The notes below the pieces were generated by a model. It searched no databases. It saw only the letters and a program-made list of their open reading frames with translations, and was not told the origin of the DNA. Made by a program: the position numbers and the translations under genes. From JADHLJ01 sp038118725 (GTDB lineage Bacteria > Pseudomonadota > Alphaproteobacteria > Thalassobaculales > Thalassobaculaceae), in contig JAYOIK010000004.1 of NCBI GenBank assembly GCA_038118725.1, positions 1 to 64,000 of the forward strand: a stretch of DNA of 64,000 bases, in the 5' to 3' direction. Of this stretch, positions 17,061 to 26,144 are shown one piece after another (position 1 is the first letter of the stretch; each line of letters opens with the position of its first letter).

Positions 17061-17482
17061 GCCGCCTCCCTGATTATCCCTGCGTTCGCTTCGTTTAAGT
17101 CATGAGCAAACGTTAGCGATCAAGCTAGTTCCCCCCGCGGGGTCTGTCAATTTAAGACTAGCCGGTCAAGCGCCACGTCTCCCAGGTTTCCGCGCTTTTC
17201 AGCGCTTTTCCCGAGCCCTGGTCTCAACGGATCAACCCGCTGATATCGGATAACGTCAATTCGATGACCTGCCTGCCCGCCCGCTCGGGAGATTCATTGA
17301 TTTCGACCTCCTTGGAGCCATCGCGGGCGCTCAACTTTTCACCGACCGGGACAACTGTCAACAGGCTAAATCGTGGCTCCGGGCATATCGGAGCGCCGGC
17401 GGCGCGGCGGTATAGAATCCACATGACGCAGAGCCTCCGGGGGCTCTATCCTGGGGTCCTCGACGCAGAGGGGAACGCACGC
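17061..17482. other. Divergent intergenic region
   Basis: 422 bases between the ABC operon (minus) and the HAD gene (plus). It holds a CCCCGCGGGG palindrome near 17134-17145 and the promoters of both directions, but no box I can place with confidence. A 66-codon minus-strand frame (17224-17424) is open here, but I see no ribosome-binding site or family resemblance strong enough to call it. Confidence 0.5.
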
Positions 17483-18196
17483 ATGACCACCGACACGATC
17501 AAGGCTCTTGTTTTCGATGTTTTCGGCACTGTTGTTGACTGGCGAACCAGCATCGCCCGCGAAGCCAAGGCCTCGCTGGCCCCGAAAGGCATCGATATCG
17601 ATTGGCTGGCTTTCGCGGATGCCTGGCGCGGCAAGTATCAGCCGGCGATGGAACGGGTGCGCAGCGGTGGTCGCGGCTATGTCCGGCTCGATATTCTGCA
17701 TCGTGAAAATCTCGACGAGTTGCTCGACAAGAAGGGGATTTCCGGCCTTTCCGAGGAAGAGCGCGTGCATCTGAACAAGGCCTGGCACCGACTAGATGGC
17801 TGGCCGGACTCGCCCGGCGGTCTGGCGCGGCTGAAGACCAAGTTCATCATAGGCACCATGTCGAACGGCAATGTCGCGCTGATGGTCAACATGGCCAAGC
17901 ATGCCGGGCTTCCCTGGGATGTGATTCTCGGGGCCGAGCCGGCGCAATCCTATAAGCCGATGCCCAAAACCTATCTGACGGGTGTTGAATGGCTGGGGCT
18001 GGAGCCGTCCGAGGTGCTGATGTGCGCGGCGCATAACAGCGATCTGCTCGCCGCCGCCGATTGCGGGCTGCGCACGGCTTTCATCGCGCGGCCTCATGAA
18101 TACGGTCCCAACCAGGATCGGGACTTCAAGGCCGAACACGACTTTGACTATGTCACCGAGGATATGAACGATCTGGCCGATCAGTTGGGCTGTTGA
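17483..18196 (+). CDS. HAD hydrolase, haloacid dehalogenase type II
   Basis: 237 residues from ATG 17483 (GAGGGGA 9 bases upstream); the frame is open further upstream but without a family match. Motif I is LVFDVFGTVVDW with nucleophile D12, motif II is the Ser/Asn in GTMSNGNVALM, the lysine is in SYKPMPKTYL, and the final motif is CAAHNSDLLAA. These are the marks of L-2-haloacid dehalogenase-type enzymes, which hydrolyse 2-haloacids to 2-hydroxyacids; many members are phosphatases instead. Forms a likely operon with the MmgE/PrpD gene 14 bases downstream. A second paralogue is at 31279-31998. Confidence 0.9.
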   Translation: MTTDTIKALVFDVFGTVVDWRTSIAREAKASLAPKGIDIDWLAFADAWRGKYQPAMERVRSGGRGYVRLDILHRENLDELLDKKGISGLSEEERVHLNKAWHRLDGWPDSPGGLARLKTKFIIGTMSNGNVALMVNMAKHAGLPWDVILGAEPAQSYKPMPKTYLTGVEWLGLEPSEVLMCAAHNSDLLAAADCGLRTAFIARPHEYGPNQDRDFKAEHDFDYVTEDMNDLADQLGC

Positions 18197-18210
18197 ACGG
18201 GAGATCTGGG

Positions 18211-19614
18211 ATGAGCGCCGACGAGACCGCCCCCCGGACCATCGCCGCCCGGCATGCCGGCTTCACCGTCGCGATGCGGGCACTACCTTTGCCGCCGGCG
18301 GCGATCCACCATGCCAAGCGCTGTGTCATTGACTGGTTCGCCGCGACCCTTCCCGGCGGTCTGGAAGCCCCCGCGACATTGATGACCCGGGCTCTCGCCG
18401 AGGATGTCGGGCGCGGCACGGCGTGTTTGCTACCCTCCGGCGTCTCGGCCACAGCGAGGACGGCGGCGTTGATCAACGGTACCGCGTCCCACACCATCGA
18501 GTTCGACGATATCTTCCGTGATGGTCTATATCATCCCGGCTCTCCGGTGATCGCGGCGGCGCTGGCGGCGGCGCAACAGGCCGGCGCCGACGGCGAGACG
18601 TTTCTGCGCGGGGTGATTTCCGGCTACGAGATCTCCAACCGGATCGCGGCCGCGGTCGTTCCCGCGCATTACGACTGGTGGCACACCACCGCGACGGTGG
18701 GTTTCTTCGGCGCGGCGGCGGCATCGGCGACGATCCTGGGTCTGGACGAGGATCAAGCGACGCATGCCTTGGGGACGGTGGGCACCATGGCGGCGGGCTT
18801 GCAGCAGGCGTTTCGCGCCGACGCCATGAGCAAGCCGATCCATGCGGGACGCGCCGCCGAGGGCGGCTTGACCGCGGCCCTGCTCGCGGCCGAGGGGGTT
18901 ACCGGCGCCCTCGATATTCTCGAGGGAGAACGTGGCTTCGGCAACGCGATGAGCGTCGATGTCGATTGGGGCCCCGCCGTCACGGGGCTGGGCGAGGACT
19001 TCACCATCACCCGGATTACCCAGAAGAACCACGCCGCCTGCGGGCATCTGCACGCCAGTGTCGACGCGGTACTGGCCTTGCGGGATGCCCATGGCCTGAC
19101 CCCGGAAAACGTCAGGCGTATCGATGTCGGCTCCTATCAGAAGTCCAAGGAGATCTGCGGTAACGGCGACCCCAAGACTCCCTACGAGGCCAAGTTCAGC
19201 ACCCATTACTGCGCCGCGCTGGCCTTGCGGACCGGTCGGTCGCTCAGGACTCGCGACTTCACGACGGAACTCGTGGCTGACGCGGCGCTGCGGGAGGTAA
19301 TGGCGCGGGTCTCGCTTGAGATTGACGAGGGCTGCCAGGCGGCGTTCCCCAAGGCCCGCTCCGCCAAGGTCGAGGTCGAGACCACGGATGGCCGGGTGCT
19401 TTCGCATTTCGCGCCGACTCGCAAGGGCGATCCGGACGCGCCACTATCCGATGAAGAGCTTGCCGACAAATACCGTGATCTCGCCGAGCCGGTCATCGGC
19501 GTCGACGGCGCGGGTGAATTCCTGGACAAGCTCTGGCGATTGGATGGCTTGAGGGCAATCTCGGATCTCTGCCTATCCCGACTAAGCGCGCCCGATGCCG
19601 CGGCGGCCGAATAG
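18211..19614 (+). CDS. MmgE/PrpD family protein
   Basis: 467 residues from ATG 18211. The family includes 2-methylcitrate dehydratase, cis-aconitate decarboxylase and other lyases acting on tricarboxylates. Conserved features visible: the helical N-terminal domain with IDWFAATLPGG, INGTASHTIEFDDI with the catalytic-region His and Asp, HAGRAAEGGLTAALLA, and KNHAACGHLHASVDAV. The family is used broadly for degradative hydratase/isomerase steps; the substrate here is unknown. Neighbours are a 2-haloacid dehalogenase-like gene and an NDP-forming acyl-CoA synthetase, hinting at catabolism of a substituted carboxylic acid. Confidence 0.9.
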   Translation: MSADETAPRTIAARHAGFTVAMRALPLPPAAIHHAKRCVIDWFAATLPGGLEAPATLMTRALAEDVGRGTACLLPSGVSATARTAALINGTASHTIEFDDIFRDGLYHPGSPVIAAALAAAQQAGADGETFLRGVISGYEISNRIAAAVVPAHYDWWHTTATVGFFGAAAASATILGLDEDQATHALGTVGTMAAGLQQAFRADAMSKPIHAGRAAEGGLTAALLAAEGVTGALDILEGERGFGNAMSVDVDWGPAVTGLGEDFTITRITQKNHAACGHLHASVDAVLALRDAHGLTPENVRRIDVGSYQKSKEICGNGDPKTPYEAKFSTHYCAALALRTGRSLRTRDFTTELVADAALREVMARVSLEIDEGCQAAFPKARSAKVEVETTDGRVLSHFAPTRKGDPDAPLSDEELADKYRDLAEPVIGVDGAGEFLDKLWRLDGLRAISDLCLSRLSAPDAAAAE

Positions 19615-19700
19615 CCTTCCGCTTTGAGCCGAGCGGAGACCGGACCGTCCCAATGAACAGGCCCCGACACGTCAACAGTATCGAATAGAGTCCTTGAGCG

Positions 19701-21803
19701 ATGACGACGTCAACCAACGCGAGCAGTTTCCACGACGCCTTGATCCGTCCCGCCGCCGTCGCGGTGATCGGGGCTTCCGACGACCCGGGAAAGACCGCCG
19801 GAAGGGCGCAGAGATATCTGAAAAAGCACGGCTACACGGGCCGAGTCTATCCGATCAATCCGGGCCGCGAGACCGTGCAGGGCGACAAGGCCTGGCCCTC
19901 GATCGAGGCTCTGCCCGAAGTGCCGGATCATGTCTATGTCTGCGTCGGCACCGGCGCGGTCATCGCCTCGGTCGAGGCCTGCGCGGCGGCGGGGGTTCCC
20001 GTGGTCTCGATCCTGGCGGATGGGTTTTCCGAGGCCGGCCCCGAGGGCGAGGCCCGGCAGCGACGCCTCACCGAGATCGCCCGGAACTCCAACACCCGCA
20101 TCCTCGGCCCGAACAGCATGGGCATGGTGAATTGCACCGAGGGGATCGGTCTGACGGTCAATGCGGCGCTCGATCTGGACAAGCTGGTGCCGGGCCGTCT
20201 GATGGGCATTTCCCAGAGCGGCAGCATCGTCGGCACCCTGATTTCGCGGGGCGAGGCGCGGGGGATCGGGTTCTCCTCGATTGTCTCGGTCGGCAACGAG
20301 GCGGATCTGACGGTCGGCGATATCGGCCTCGCCGCCGTTGACGATCCCGGCGTCGATGCCTTCGTGCTGTTCATGGAGACCATTCGCAAGCCCGATGCCC
20401 TGGCCGCCTTCGCCGCCGCCGCGCGGACCGCCGACAAGCCGATCATCGTCTACAAGCTCGGCCGTTCTGAGATGGCGCGGGAACTGGCGGTCTCGCATAC
20501 CGGGGCGCTGGTCGGCTCGGATGCCGCCTGCGATGCCTTCTACCGCGCGCATGGCATGGTCCGGGTCGATCAGTTCGAGACCCTGATCGAGGCGCCGCCG
20601 CTGCTCATGGCCGAGACCAGGGACCGCGAGATCCGGCGCGACAAGCCGGTCGCGGTGATCACGACGACGGGCGGCGGCGGGGCCATGGTGGTTGACCGGC
20701 TCGGCGCCCATGGGATCGAGGTCGCCGGCGGCTCTCCGGCGCTGCGGGCGGAGCTGGCGGAAAAAGGCGTGAAGCTCGGCGCCGGCAAGCTTACGGACGT
20801 GACCCTGGCGGGCGCGCATTACGACGCGATGCTGGCGGTTCTGGACGCCTTCGTTTCGTCCGGGGACTTCTCGGTGGTGATCTCGACGGTCGGCTCCTCG
20901 GCCCAGTTCCGGCCCGAGAACGCGGTGCAGCCGATCATCGATGTCGACAAGTCGGTGACGCCGATGGCGGCCTTCATGGTGCCCGAGGCGAACAAGGCCC
21001 TGCGGTCTCTCGGCGCCGCCGGCATCGCCGGGTTCCGCACGGCCGAAAGTTGCGCCGAGGCGGTACGGGCGCTACTCGAACGCCGTCCGCCCGCCGCGCC
21101 CATGGCGACCACGCCGGTCGATCTGCCATCGGGGCTTTTGCCGGGCGCCCAGGACGAGGGCCAATCCCTGGCGATCATGGCCTCGCTCGGTATTCCCGTC
21201 GTGGAGACAATCATCGCGCATCCCGGCGCGCCGGCGCCGGATGGGCTCTCCTATCCCGTCGCCGCCAAGGTGCTTTCCGCCGACGTGCCCCATAAGACCG
21301 AGGCAGGCGGCGTGATCCTTGATATCGCCAATCCCGCGGCCCTAGCCGAGGCGATGGCGCGGATCGAGCGATCGGTGATGGAAACGCATCCGCGCGCCGA
21401 GATCGAGGGCATCTCCATACAGCCGATGACCACGGGCCTAGCCGAGGCGTTGATCGGTTTCACCCGCGACGCCGAGGTCGGGCCGGTGGTAACCCTGGCG
21501 GTCGGCGGTATCATGGCGGAGATCCATGGCGACGCGGCGGTGCGCCTGGCTCCGGTGAACCGGGACGGCGCCCTGGAGATGATCGACGAGGTCAAGGGAT
21601 TGGCGCCGATCCGCGGATACCGCGGCCTGCCCCTGGGAGATCTCGAGGCCCTGGCCGATGCGATCGTCGCGCTTTCGAGCCTGGCGACGACGACCGGCGC
21701 GCGGGTTCTGGAGGCGGAGATCAACCCGTTGATCGTTCGGGGGGAAGGTGAAGGCGTGATCGCCGTTGACGGGCTCGTGGTTCTCGGATCGGACCCCATT
21801 TAG
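19701..21803 (+). CDS. Acyl-CoA synthetase (NDP-forming), acetate-CoA ligase type
   Basis: 700 residues with a fused layout: CoA-binding domain (about 10-135), succinyl-CoA-ligase-like domains (about 150-460) and an ATP-grasp domain (about 490-695). The phospho-transfer histidine is H266 in AVSHTGALVGSD. The ATP-grasp part has YPVAAKVLSADVPHKTEAGGV and the ending EAEINPLIV. It interconverts an acid, CoA and ATP with acyl-CoA, ADP and phosphate. The acyl group is not determinable. It follows the PrpD gene by 86 bases and precedes an ICMT-like gene by 25. Confidence 0.92.
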   Translation: MTTSTNASSFHDALIRPAAVAVIGASDDPGKTAGRAQRYLKKHGYTGRVYPINPGRETVQGDKAWPSIEALPEVPDHVYVCVGTGAVIASVEACAAAGVPVVSILADGFSEAGPEGEARQRRLTEIARNSNTRILGPNSMGMVNCTEGIGLTVNAALDLDKLVPGRLMGISQSGSIVGTLISRGEARGIGFSSIVSVGNEADLTVGDIGLAAVDDPGVDAFVLFMETIRKPDALAAFAAAARTADKPIIVYKLGRSEMARELAVSHTGALVGSDAACDAFYRAHGMVRVDQFETLIEAPPLLMAETRDREIRRDKPVAVITTTGGGGAMVVDRLGAHGIEVAGGSPALRAELAEKGVKLGAGKLTDVTLAGAHYDAMLAVLDAFVSSGDFSVVISTVGSSAQFRPENAVQPIIDVDKSVTPMAAFMVPEANKALRSLGAAGIAGFRTAESCAEAVRALLERRPPAAPMATTPVDLPSGLLPGAQDEGQSLAIMASLGIPVVETIIAHPGAPAPDGLSYPVAAKVLSADVPHKTEAGGVILDIANPAALAEAMARIERSVMETHPRAEIEGISIQPMTTGLAEALIGFTRDAEVGPVVTLAVGGIMAEIHGDAAVRLAPVNRDGALEMIDEVKGLAPIRGYRGLPLGDLEALADAIVALSSLATTTGARVLEAEINPLIVRGEGEGVIAVDGLVVLGSDPI

Positions 21804-21828
21804 AAAGCATCAACAAGGCGGTGGCGCG

Positions 21829-22320
21829 ATGACTGGATCCGAGGAAACCGAGCGGGATCATCCCGGCGTCATCGCCCCGCCGCCGGTCATCTTCGCGGGC
21901 ACGGTGGTTCTGGCGCTGGCGCTGCATTGGCTGCTTCCGCAACCGTTACCCGCGTTCCTGATGACCGAGGAGGTCCGGTACGGCGTGGGTCCGGCGCTCG
22001 CGGTTCTCTCGGTGATGATCGCGATGGCCTCGATCCGGCGGTTTTGCAAGGCCGGAACCAATGTGCCTCCCTGGCAACCGACCACCACTATCGTCGAGAC
22101 CGGGCCTTATCGCTTCACGCGCAACCCGATGTATCTCGGTCTGGCGGGGCTCACCCTCGGCATTGGTCTGATCGTCGGTAGTCTGTGGTTCGCGGTTCTG
22201 TTCGTCCCCTTTGTCATCATCATCCAGCGTGGTGTGATCCTGCGGGAGGAAGTTTATCTGGCGCGCAAGTTCGGCGACGTTTATCTGGACTACAAGTCTT
22301 GGGTTCGCCGTTGGCTCTGA
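21829..22320 (+). CDS. Isoprenylcysteine carboxyl methyltransferase-like membrane protein
   Basis: 163 residues from ATG 21829, with AAGGCGG upstream. There are about four membrane helices (22-42, 55-70, 95-125). The PEMT/ICMT-type SAM-binding region is present: PYRFTRNPMYLGLAGLTLG and EVYLARKFGDVYLDYKSWVRRWL. Bacterial members methylate unknown lipids or small molecules at the membrane. Probably expressed with the upstream acyl-CoA synthetase. Confidence 0.86.
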   Translation: MTGSEETERDHPGVIAPPPVIFAGTVVLALALHWLLPQPLPAFLMTEEVRYGVGPALAVLSVMIAMASIRRFCKAGTNVPPWQPTTTIVETGPYRFTRNPMYLGLAGLTLGIGLIVGSLWFAVLFVPFVIIIQRGVILREEVYLARKFGDVYLDYKSWVRRWL

Positions 22321-22451
22321 GACGACTTTCGACCGCGTCCGCCCGCCGGTCCGACCGCCAGACATGACTATGAAAAAGCGGGCGTGATTGATTTACTGGA
22401 AGCGGATCCGGCGTCGACGCGCCGGGCGGACGAGGCCGACCACGGATCACG

Positions 22452-25169
22452 ATGCGGCGAGACGACGAACAGCTCAGGAGTATTGTCGAGGCCAGCCCGA
22501 TCGGCGTGATCATTATCGGTGACGATGGTACCCAGCGCTGGGTGAACCGACGCGCCGGCGCAATGCTCGGCGCCGCGGTCGACGACCTCACCGGCAAGCA
22601 TCCCACGGTTTACCGCCCGCAACCCGGCGCGCTGGGCGCGTTGGAGCGAATGTTCAAGACCGAGGGTCGGGTTCGCGATTTCGAGTGTGAGCTCCGCCGC
22701 GTCGATACCGGCGCCGAGGTGTGGGTGTCCTGCCAGATCGACCCGCTGGTCTTCGAGGGCGTTCCGGCGCGAATCTGCTGGCTGACGGACATTACCGGAT
22801 ACAAGCGCGCCGAACGTGAGCGTCTGAATGTACAGGTCCGCGCCGAGGCCGCCGAGGCCCGCCTGCGCGCGATTATCGAGGCGTTGCCGGTGGGTGTCAT
22901 CGTTTTCGACGCCGACCGCAATCTCACCTTCTGGAACGAGCGGTATTGCGAGCAGACCGCGACAACCTCCGAGGCTTATCGGCGCACCAAGACCCATCGC
23001 GATGTTTGCGCCTATGTCTACGACCTTTTTCCCAATCTTCGTGACCAACCCTTCGCGGATTTCCTGGCCTTCTGGGAGACCCGGATGTGGGTCGAGGATC
23101 AGGGTCCCATGGTCCTCGATTTCGAGGAACCGAAGATGACCAGCCTGCAATTCGTCTCTCGATTGCCGGATGGCGGCTCGATCCTCGTGGTGGTCGACAT
23201 CACCGACCAGAAAAAAGCCGAGAGCGCCGCCCTGCGCGCCCAAGGAGAAGCCGAGGCCGCGAACCAGGCCAAGTCGACTTTCCTGGCGGCCATGAGCCAT
23301 GAGATTCGCACACCGATGAACGGGGTGCTCGGCATGATCGAGGTGCTGGGGCAATCCGTCCTGAGCGACGAGCAGCGCACCATGACCGGCACGGTGCGCG
23401 ACTCCGCGTCGACCTTGCTACGGATCATCGACGACGTTTTGGATTTCTCTAAGATCGAGGCCGGGCATCTGGAATTGGAGGCGGTGCCGCTGACGCTTCG
23501 CTCGATGCTGGAAAGCACCGTCAACTCCATCGCGGCCGCGGCCGAGGCGAAATCCTTGGATCTGACTCTCGAGATCGCGCCCGACGTGCCGGACGCGGTA
23601 ATCGGCGATCCCGTCCGGCTGCGTCAGATCGCGCTCAACATGCTCGGCAACGCCATCAAATTCACCGAGACGGGCGGGGTCTCGGTCACGGTGACCACCA
23701 GCCCGATCGCCGAGCTTGTGTCCGGGTCGCTGGTGACTTTTTCCGTCGCCGACAGTGGCATCGGTATCACCGAGGACGCGCAACGAAGTCTGTTCACGCC
23801 GTTTACCCAGGCCGAGAGTTCCACCACGCGGCGTTTCGGCGGCACCGGGCTCGGGCTGTCCATTTGTCGGCGCCTGGTGGATCTGATGGGCGGGAGCATC
23901 GGCGTCGAAAGCAGGCCCGGGGAAGGCGCCAGGTTCTGGTTCTCGATCCCCATGGAGATATCGGCGGTTCAGTCCGAGAGGAATAAAGTGGATCTCGCCG
24001 GTCTGGAAATCCTCGTGATCAGTCCCCGGGAGCGGTTGGTCTCAATGGTGACGATGATCCTGGAGGACGCCGGCGCCCGGCTTCGACGGCGCGACCGCTG
24101 GGACCATGCCGAGTCTTCCGAGGTTGGGGCCGACGTGATCGTCATGGACGACCGGGTGGGCATGACAGGTGGCCTTGCGCGCCCGGTGGTTCTGCTTGCC
24201 GCCGCCGGAATGCCCGCGACCGGCGATACGGATGTTCCCCATATCGTCATCAATCGACCGCCCCGACGGGAGGCATTGCTGAGGGCGGTGGCGTTGATCG
24301 CCGGTCGAGGATCGGGTGACGCGTCCGGGACAGTCGACGGCCCGGATCTGTCCAGCCTACTCGACTCCGGACGCTTGGAGCCCGATGGCGTCCGCCCGAC
24401 AGCCGCGCCGATCCTGGTCGCCGAGGACAACCTCACCAACCGCTTGGTCGTGCAACGGCAATTGGCGCTGCTGGGTCATGCCTGCGAGATCGCCGAGGAT
24501 GGCGCCGAGGCCCTGGCGCTTTGGCGCGAGGGACGCTACGCCCTGTTGCTGACGGACTGTCACATGCCGAACCTGGACGGCTATGACCTCGCGAGGACGA
24601 TCCGCGGCGAGGAGGATCCGGCGCGGCGCCTGCCCATCGTCGCGCTTACCGCGAACGCGCTTGCCGGCGAGGCCGAGCGATGTTTCGACGCGGGCATGGA
24701 CGATTATATGGCCAAGCCGGTCACGCTGGCGGAGATGCGGCGCGTGCTCGATCGTTGGACCGGCGCGGGTCGGGAACCGGAAGATCAAGACATGCCGGAA
24801 GCCGGTCCGCCGGCGGAGGTCGAAGCGATCGACCGGGAGTTGCTGCGCGATATTCTCGGAGATGACGATCCCGGCATGTTCGACCTCGTGGCCACGGCGT
24901 TCCTGGACTCGGCCGAGCCGATATTTGGCGACCTGCGCCGGATGATCGCGCAACGTGACGCGTCGGCTTTCAAGCTCGCCGTCCACAAGGCCTCGGGCGC
25001 CGCCGGCAGTCTGGCGGCGTTGCCGCTGCGGGATGTCTTGCGGCGCATGGAAACGCTGGTCGAGAGCGGTGACTGGCAAGCGATCGACGGGCTCGCGGAA
25101 GAGATGGGGCATCGGCTCGACGCCTTGATCTCCCATCTCCAGAGCTCGCGGGAGGCGATTACCAGGTGA
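22452..25169 (+). CDS. Hybrid sensor histidine kinase with PAS, receiver and HPt domains
   Basis: 905 residues, no membrane segment, so a cytoplasmic sensor. Domains: PAS (about 8-125), PAS with PAS-7 look (about 140-260), HisKA with phospho-accepting H283 (AAMSHEIRTPMNG), HATPase_c (NMLGNAIKFTE; DSGIGI; FGGTGLGLSICRRL), a degenerate receiver-like region (about 515-610) lacking a normal DD pair, a functional receiver with D702 (LLTDCHMPNLDGYD; AEDN acidic pocket; lysine in YMAKPV), and an HPt domain with H845 (AVHKASGAAGSL). This is a full His-Asp-His relay in one chain, like BarA/EvgS. No dedicated response regulator is adjacent. The start is the first possible one in this frame. Confidence 0.93.
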   Translation: MRRDDEQLRSIVEASPIGVIIIGDDGTQRWVNRRAGAMLGAAVDDLTGKHPTVYRPQPGALGALERMFKTEGRVRDFECELRRVDTGAEVWVSCQIDPLVFEGVPARICWLTDITGYKRAERERLNVQVRAEAAEARLRAIIEALPVGVIVFDADRNLTFWNERYCEQTATTSEAYRRTKTHRDVCAYVYDLFPNLRDQPFADFLAFWETRMWVEDQGPMVLDFEEPKMTSLQFVSRLPDGGSILVVVDITDQKKAESAALRAQGEAEAANQAKSTFLAAMSHEIRTPMNGVLGMIEVLGQSVLSDEQRTMTGTVRDSASTLLRIIDDVLDFSKIEAGHLELEAVPLTLRSMLESTVNSIAAAAEAKSLDLTLEIAPDVPDAVIGDPVRLRQIALNMLGNAIKFTETGGVSVTVTTSPIAELVSGSLVTFSVADSGIGITEDAQRSLFTPFTQAESSTTRRFGGTGLGLSICRRLVDLMGGSIGVESRPGEGARFWFSIPMEISAVQSERNKVDLAGLEILVISPRERLVSMVTMILEDAGARLRRRDRWDHAESSEVGADVIVMDDRVGMTGGLARPVVLLAAAGMPATGDTDVPHIVINRPPRREALLRAVALIAGRGSGDASGTVDGPDLSSLLDSGRLEPDGVRPTAAPILVAEDNLTNRLVVQRQLALLGHACEIAEDGAEALALWREGRYALLLTDCHMPNLDGYDLARTIRGEEDPARRLPIVALTANALAGEAERCFDAGMDDYMAKPVTLAEMRRVLDRWTGAGREPEDQDMPEAGPPAEVEAIDRELLRDILGDDDPGMFDLVATAFLDSAEPIFGDLRRMIAQRDASAFKLAVHKASGAAGSLAALPLRDVLRRMETLVESGDWQAIDGLAEEMGHRLDALISHLQSSREAITR

Positions 25170-25263
25170 CCGATGGCGGCCTCCGAGCGCCGCTCTTATA
25201 CTCCGGGTAACCAACGCGCGGCCGTGCCGCCACGCGTCGACGTGACGACGAGGAGGAGAACAC

Positions 25264-25719
25264 ATGGCCGGATTGCTGTCCGAGGACGCCTTGGCCTGGA
25301 TCGGGCGTTCCGATCCGCCGATATCCGTCGAGGTCTCGCGCCGGGACATCGTGAAATACTCGATTTCAACAGAGCAGGTTCTGGAGAAATACCTCTCGGG
25401 GGACGAAGCGCCGCCAATGTTCGTGGCCGGCCTGTCGCGCGAGGTGGTGCCGCTGGACGAGCTGGGACCCGACGGCCTGGCCCAGGCCTCCCTAGTTCCC
25501 GACCTGCCCCTGAAGCGGGTCATGGCCGGCGGCGTGGAGTTCGATTTTCACCGGACCGTGCATCCGGGCGACGTGCTGGTTTTCGAGCGCAGCCTTTCGT
25601 CGCTGACCGAAAAACAGGGGCGCACCGGCCCCCTGATCTTCGTGACCTATACGATCAACTGCCGAACCGAGGCCGGTGAGCCCGTGCTCGAGCAAAAACA
25701 AACCCGCATTCTGAGGTGA
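25264..25719 (+). CDS. FAS1-like dehydratase (MaoC N-terminal half)
   Basis: 151 residues of the MaoC_dehydrat_N/FAS1-like hotdog type, preceded by GGAGGAG and ending 3 bases before the next hotdog gene. Features: SRRDIVKYSIST, APPMFVAG, KRVMAGGVEFDFHRTVHPGDVL and FVTYTINCRTEAGEPVLEQKQTRI. The catalytic hydratase motif is not in this chain; it is in the partner at 25723. Together they should form a two-subunit enoyl-CoA hydratase/dehydratase or mesaconyl-CoA hydratase-like enzyme. Confidence 0.86.
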   Translation: MAGLLSEDALAWIGRSDPPISVEVSRRDIVKYSISTEQVLEKYLSGDEAPPMFVAGLSREVVPLDELGPDGLAQASLVPDLPLKRVMAGGVEFDFHRTVHPGDVLVFERSLSSLTEKQGRTGPLIFVTYTINCRTEAGEPVLEQKQTRILR

Positions 25720-25722
25720 GTC

Positions 25723-26136
25723 ATGGTTGATTTCAGCACCCTCAAGGTCGGCGACGCCCTGCCGGAGCGCAGCTACACGGCGACCAATGTCTCGCTGTTC
25801 TGCTACAACGCCGCGATCTGGAACCCGCACCGCATCCATTATGACGAGCGCTACACGACGGAAGTGGAAAAGCATCCCGCCGTGGTGATCGACGGACCGC
25901 TGCAAGGCGATTGGCTGAGCCAGGCGGTGACCAACTGGATCGGCGACGCCGCGACTCTCGTGTCCTTCGGCTATTCCAACCGCAAGGCTTCCTATCTCGG
26001 CGAAACCTTGACTTCCGGCGGCACGATCACCTCGATCGACCCCGCAACCGGCGATGTCGGCGTTGATATCCATATCCGCAACGAGCGGGACGAGATCACC
26101 TCGCCGGGAACGGCGGTGGTTCGCTTCCCCGTTTGA
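25723..26136 (+). CDS. MaoC-like hotdog dehydratase (catalytic half)
   Basis: 137 residues, single hotdog fold. It holds the hydratase 2 motif region WNPHRIHYDERYT (catalytic Asn/Asp-His type positions) and VVIDGPLQGDWLSQAVTNW. GAGGTGAG precedes the ATG. Encoded directly after the FAS1-like partner, so the two are translated together as a heterodimer acting on a CoA thioester. The short chain-length pocket cannot be predicted. Confidence 0.87.
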   Translation: MVDFSTLKVGDALPERSYTATNVSLFCYNAAIWNPHRIHYDERYTTEVEKHPAVVIDGPLQGDWLSQAVTNWIGDAATLVSFGYSNRKASYLGETLTSGGTITSIDPATGDVGVDIHIRNERDEITSPGTAVVRFPV

Positions 26137-26144
26137 CGCGGGTT

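Noticed and set aside
17224..17424. 66-codon minus-strand frame between the ABC operon and the HAD gene
   Set aside because: No ribosome-binding site or recognisable family. Its base usage is compatible with coding, so it stays possible but unsupported.
17264..17482. N-terminal extension of the HAD protein
   Set aside because: Family proteins start at the MTTDTIKALVFDVFG region and a good ribosome-binding site lies right before ATG 17483.
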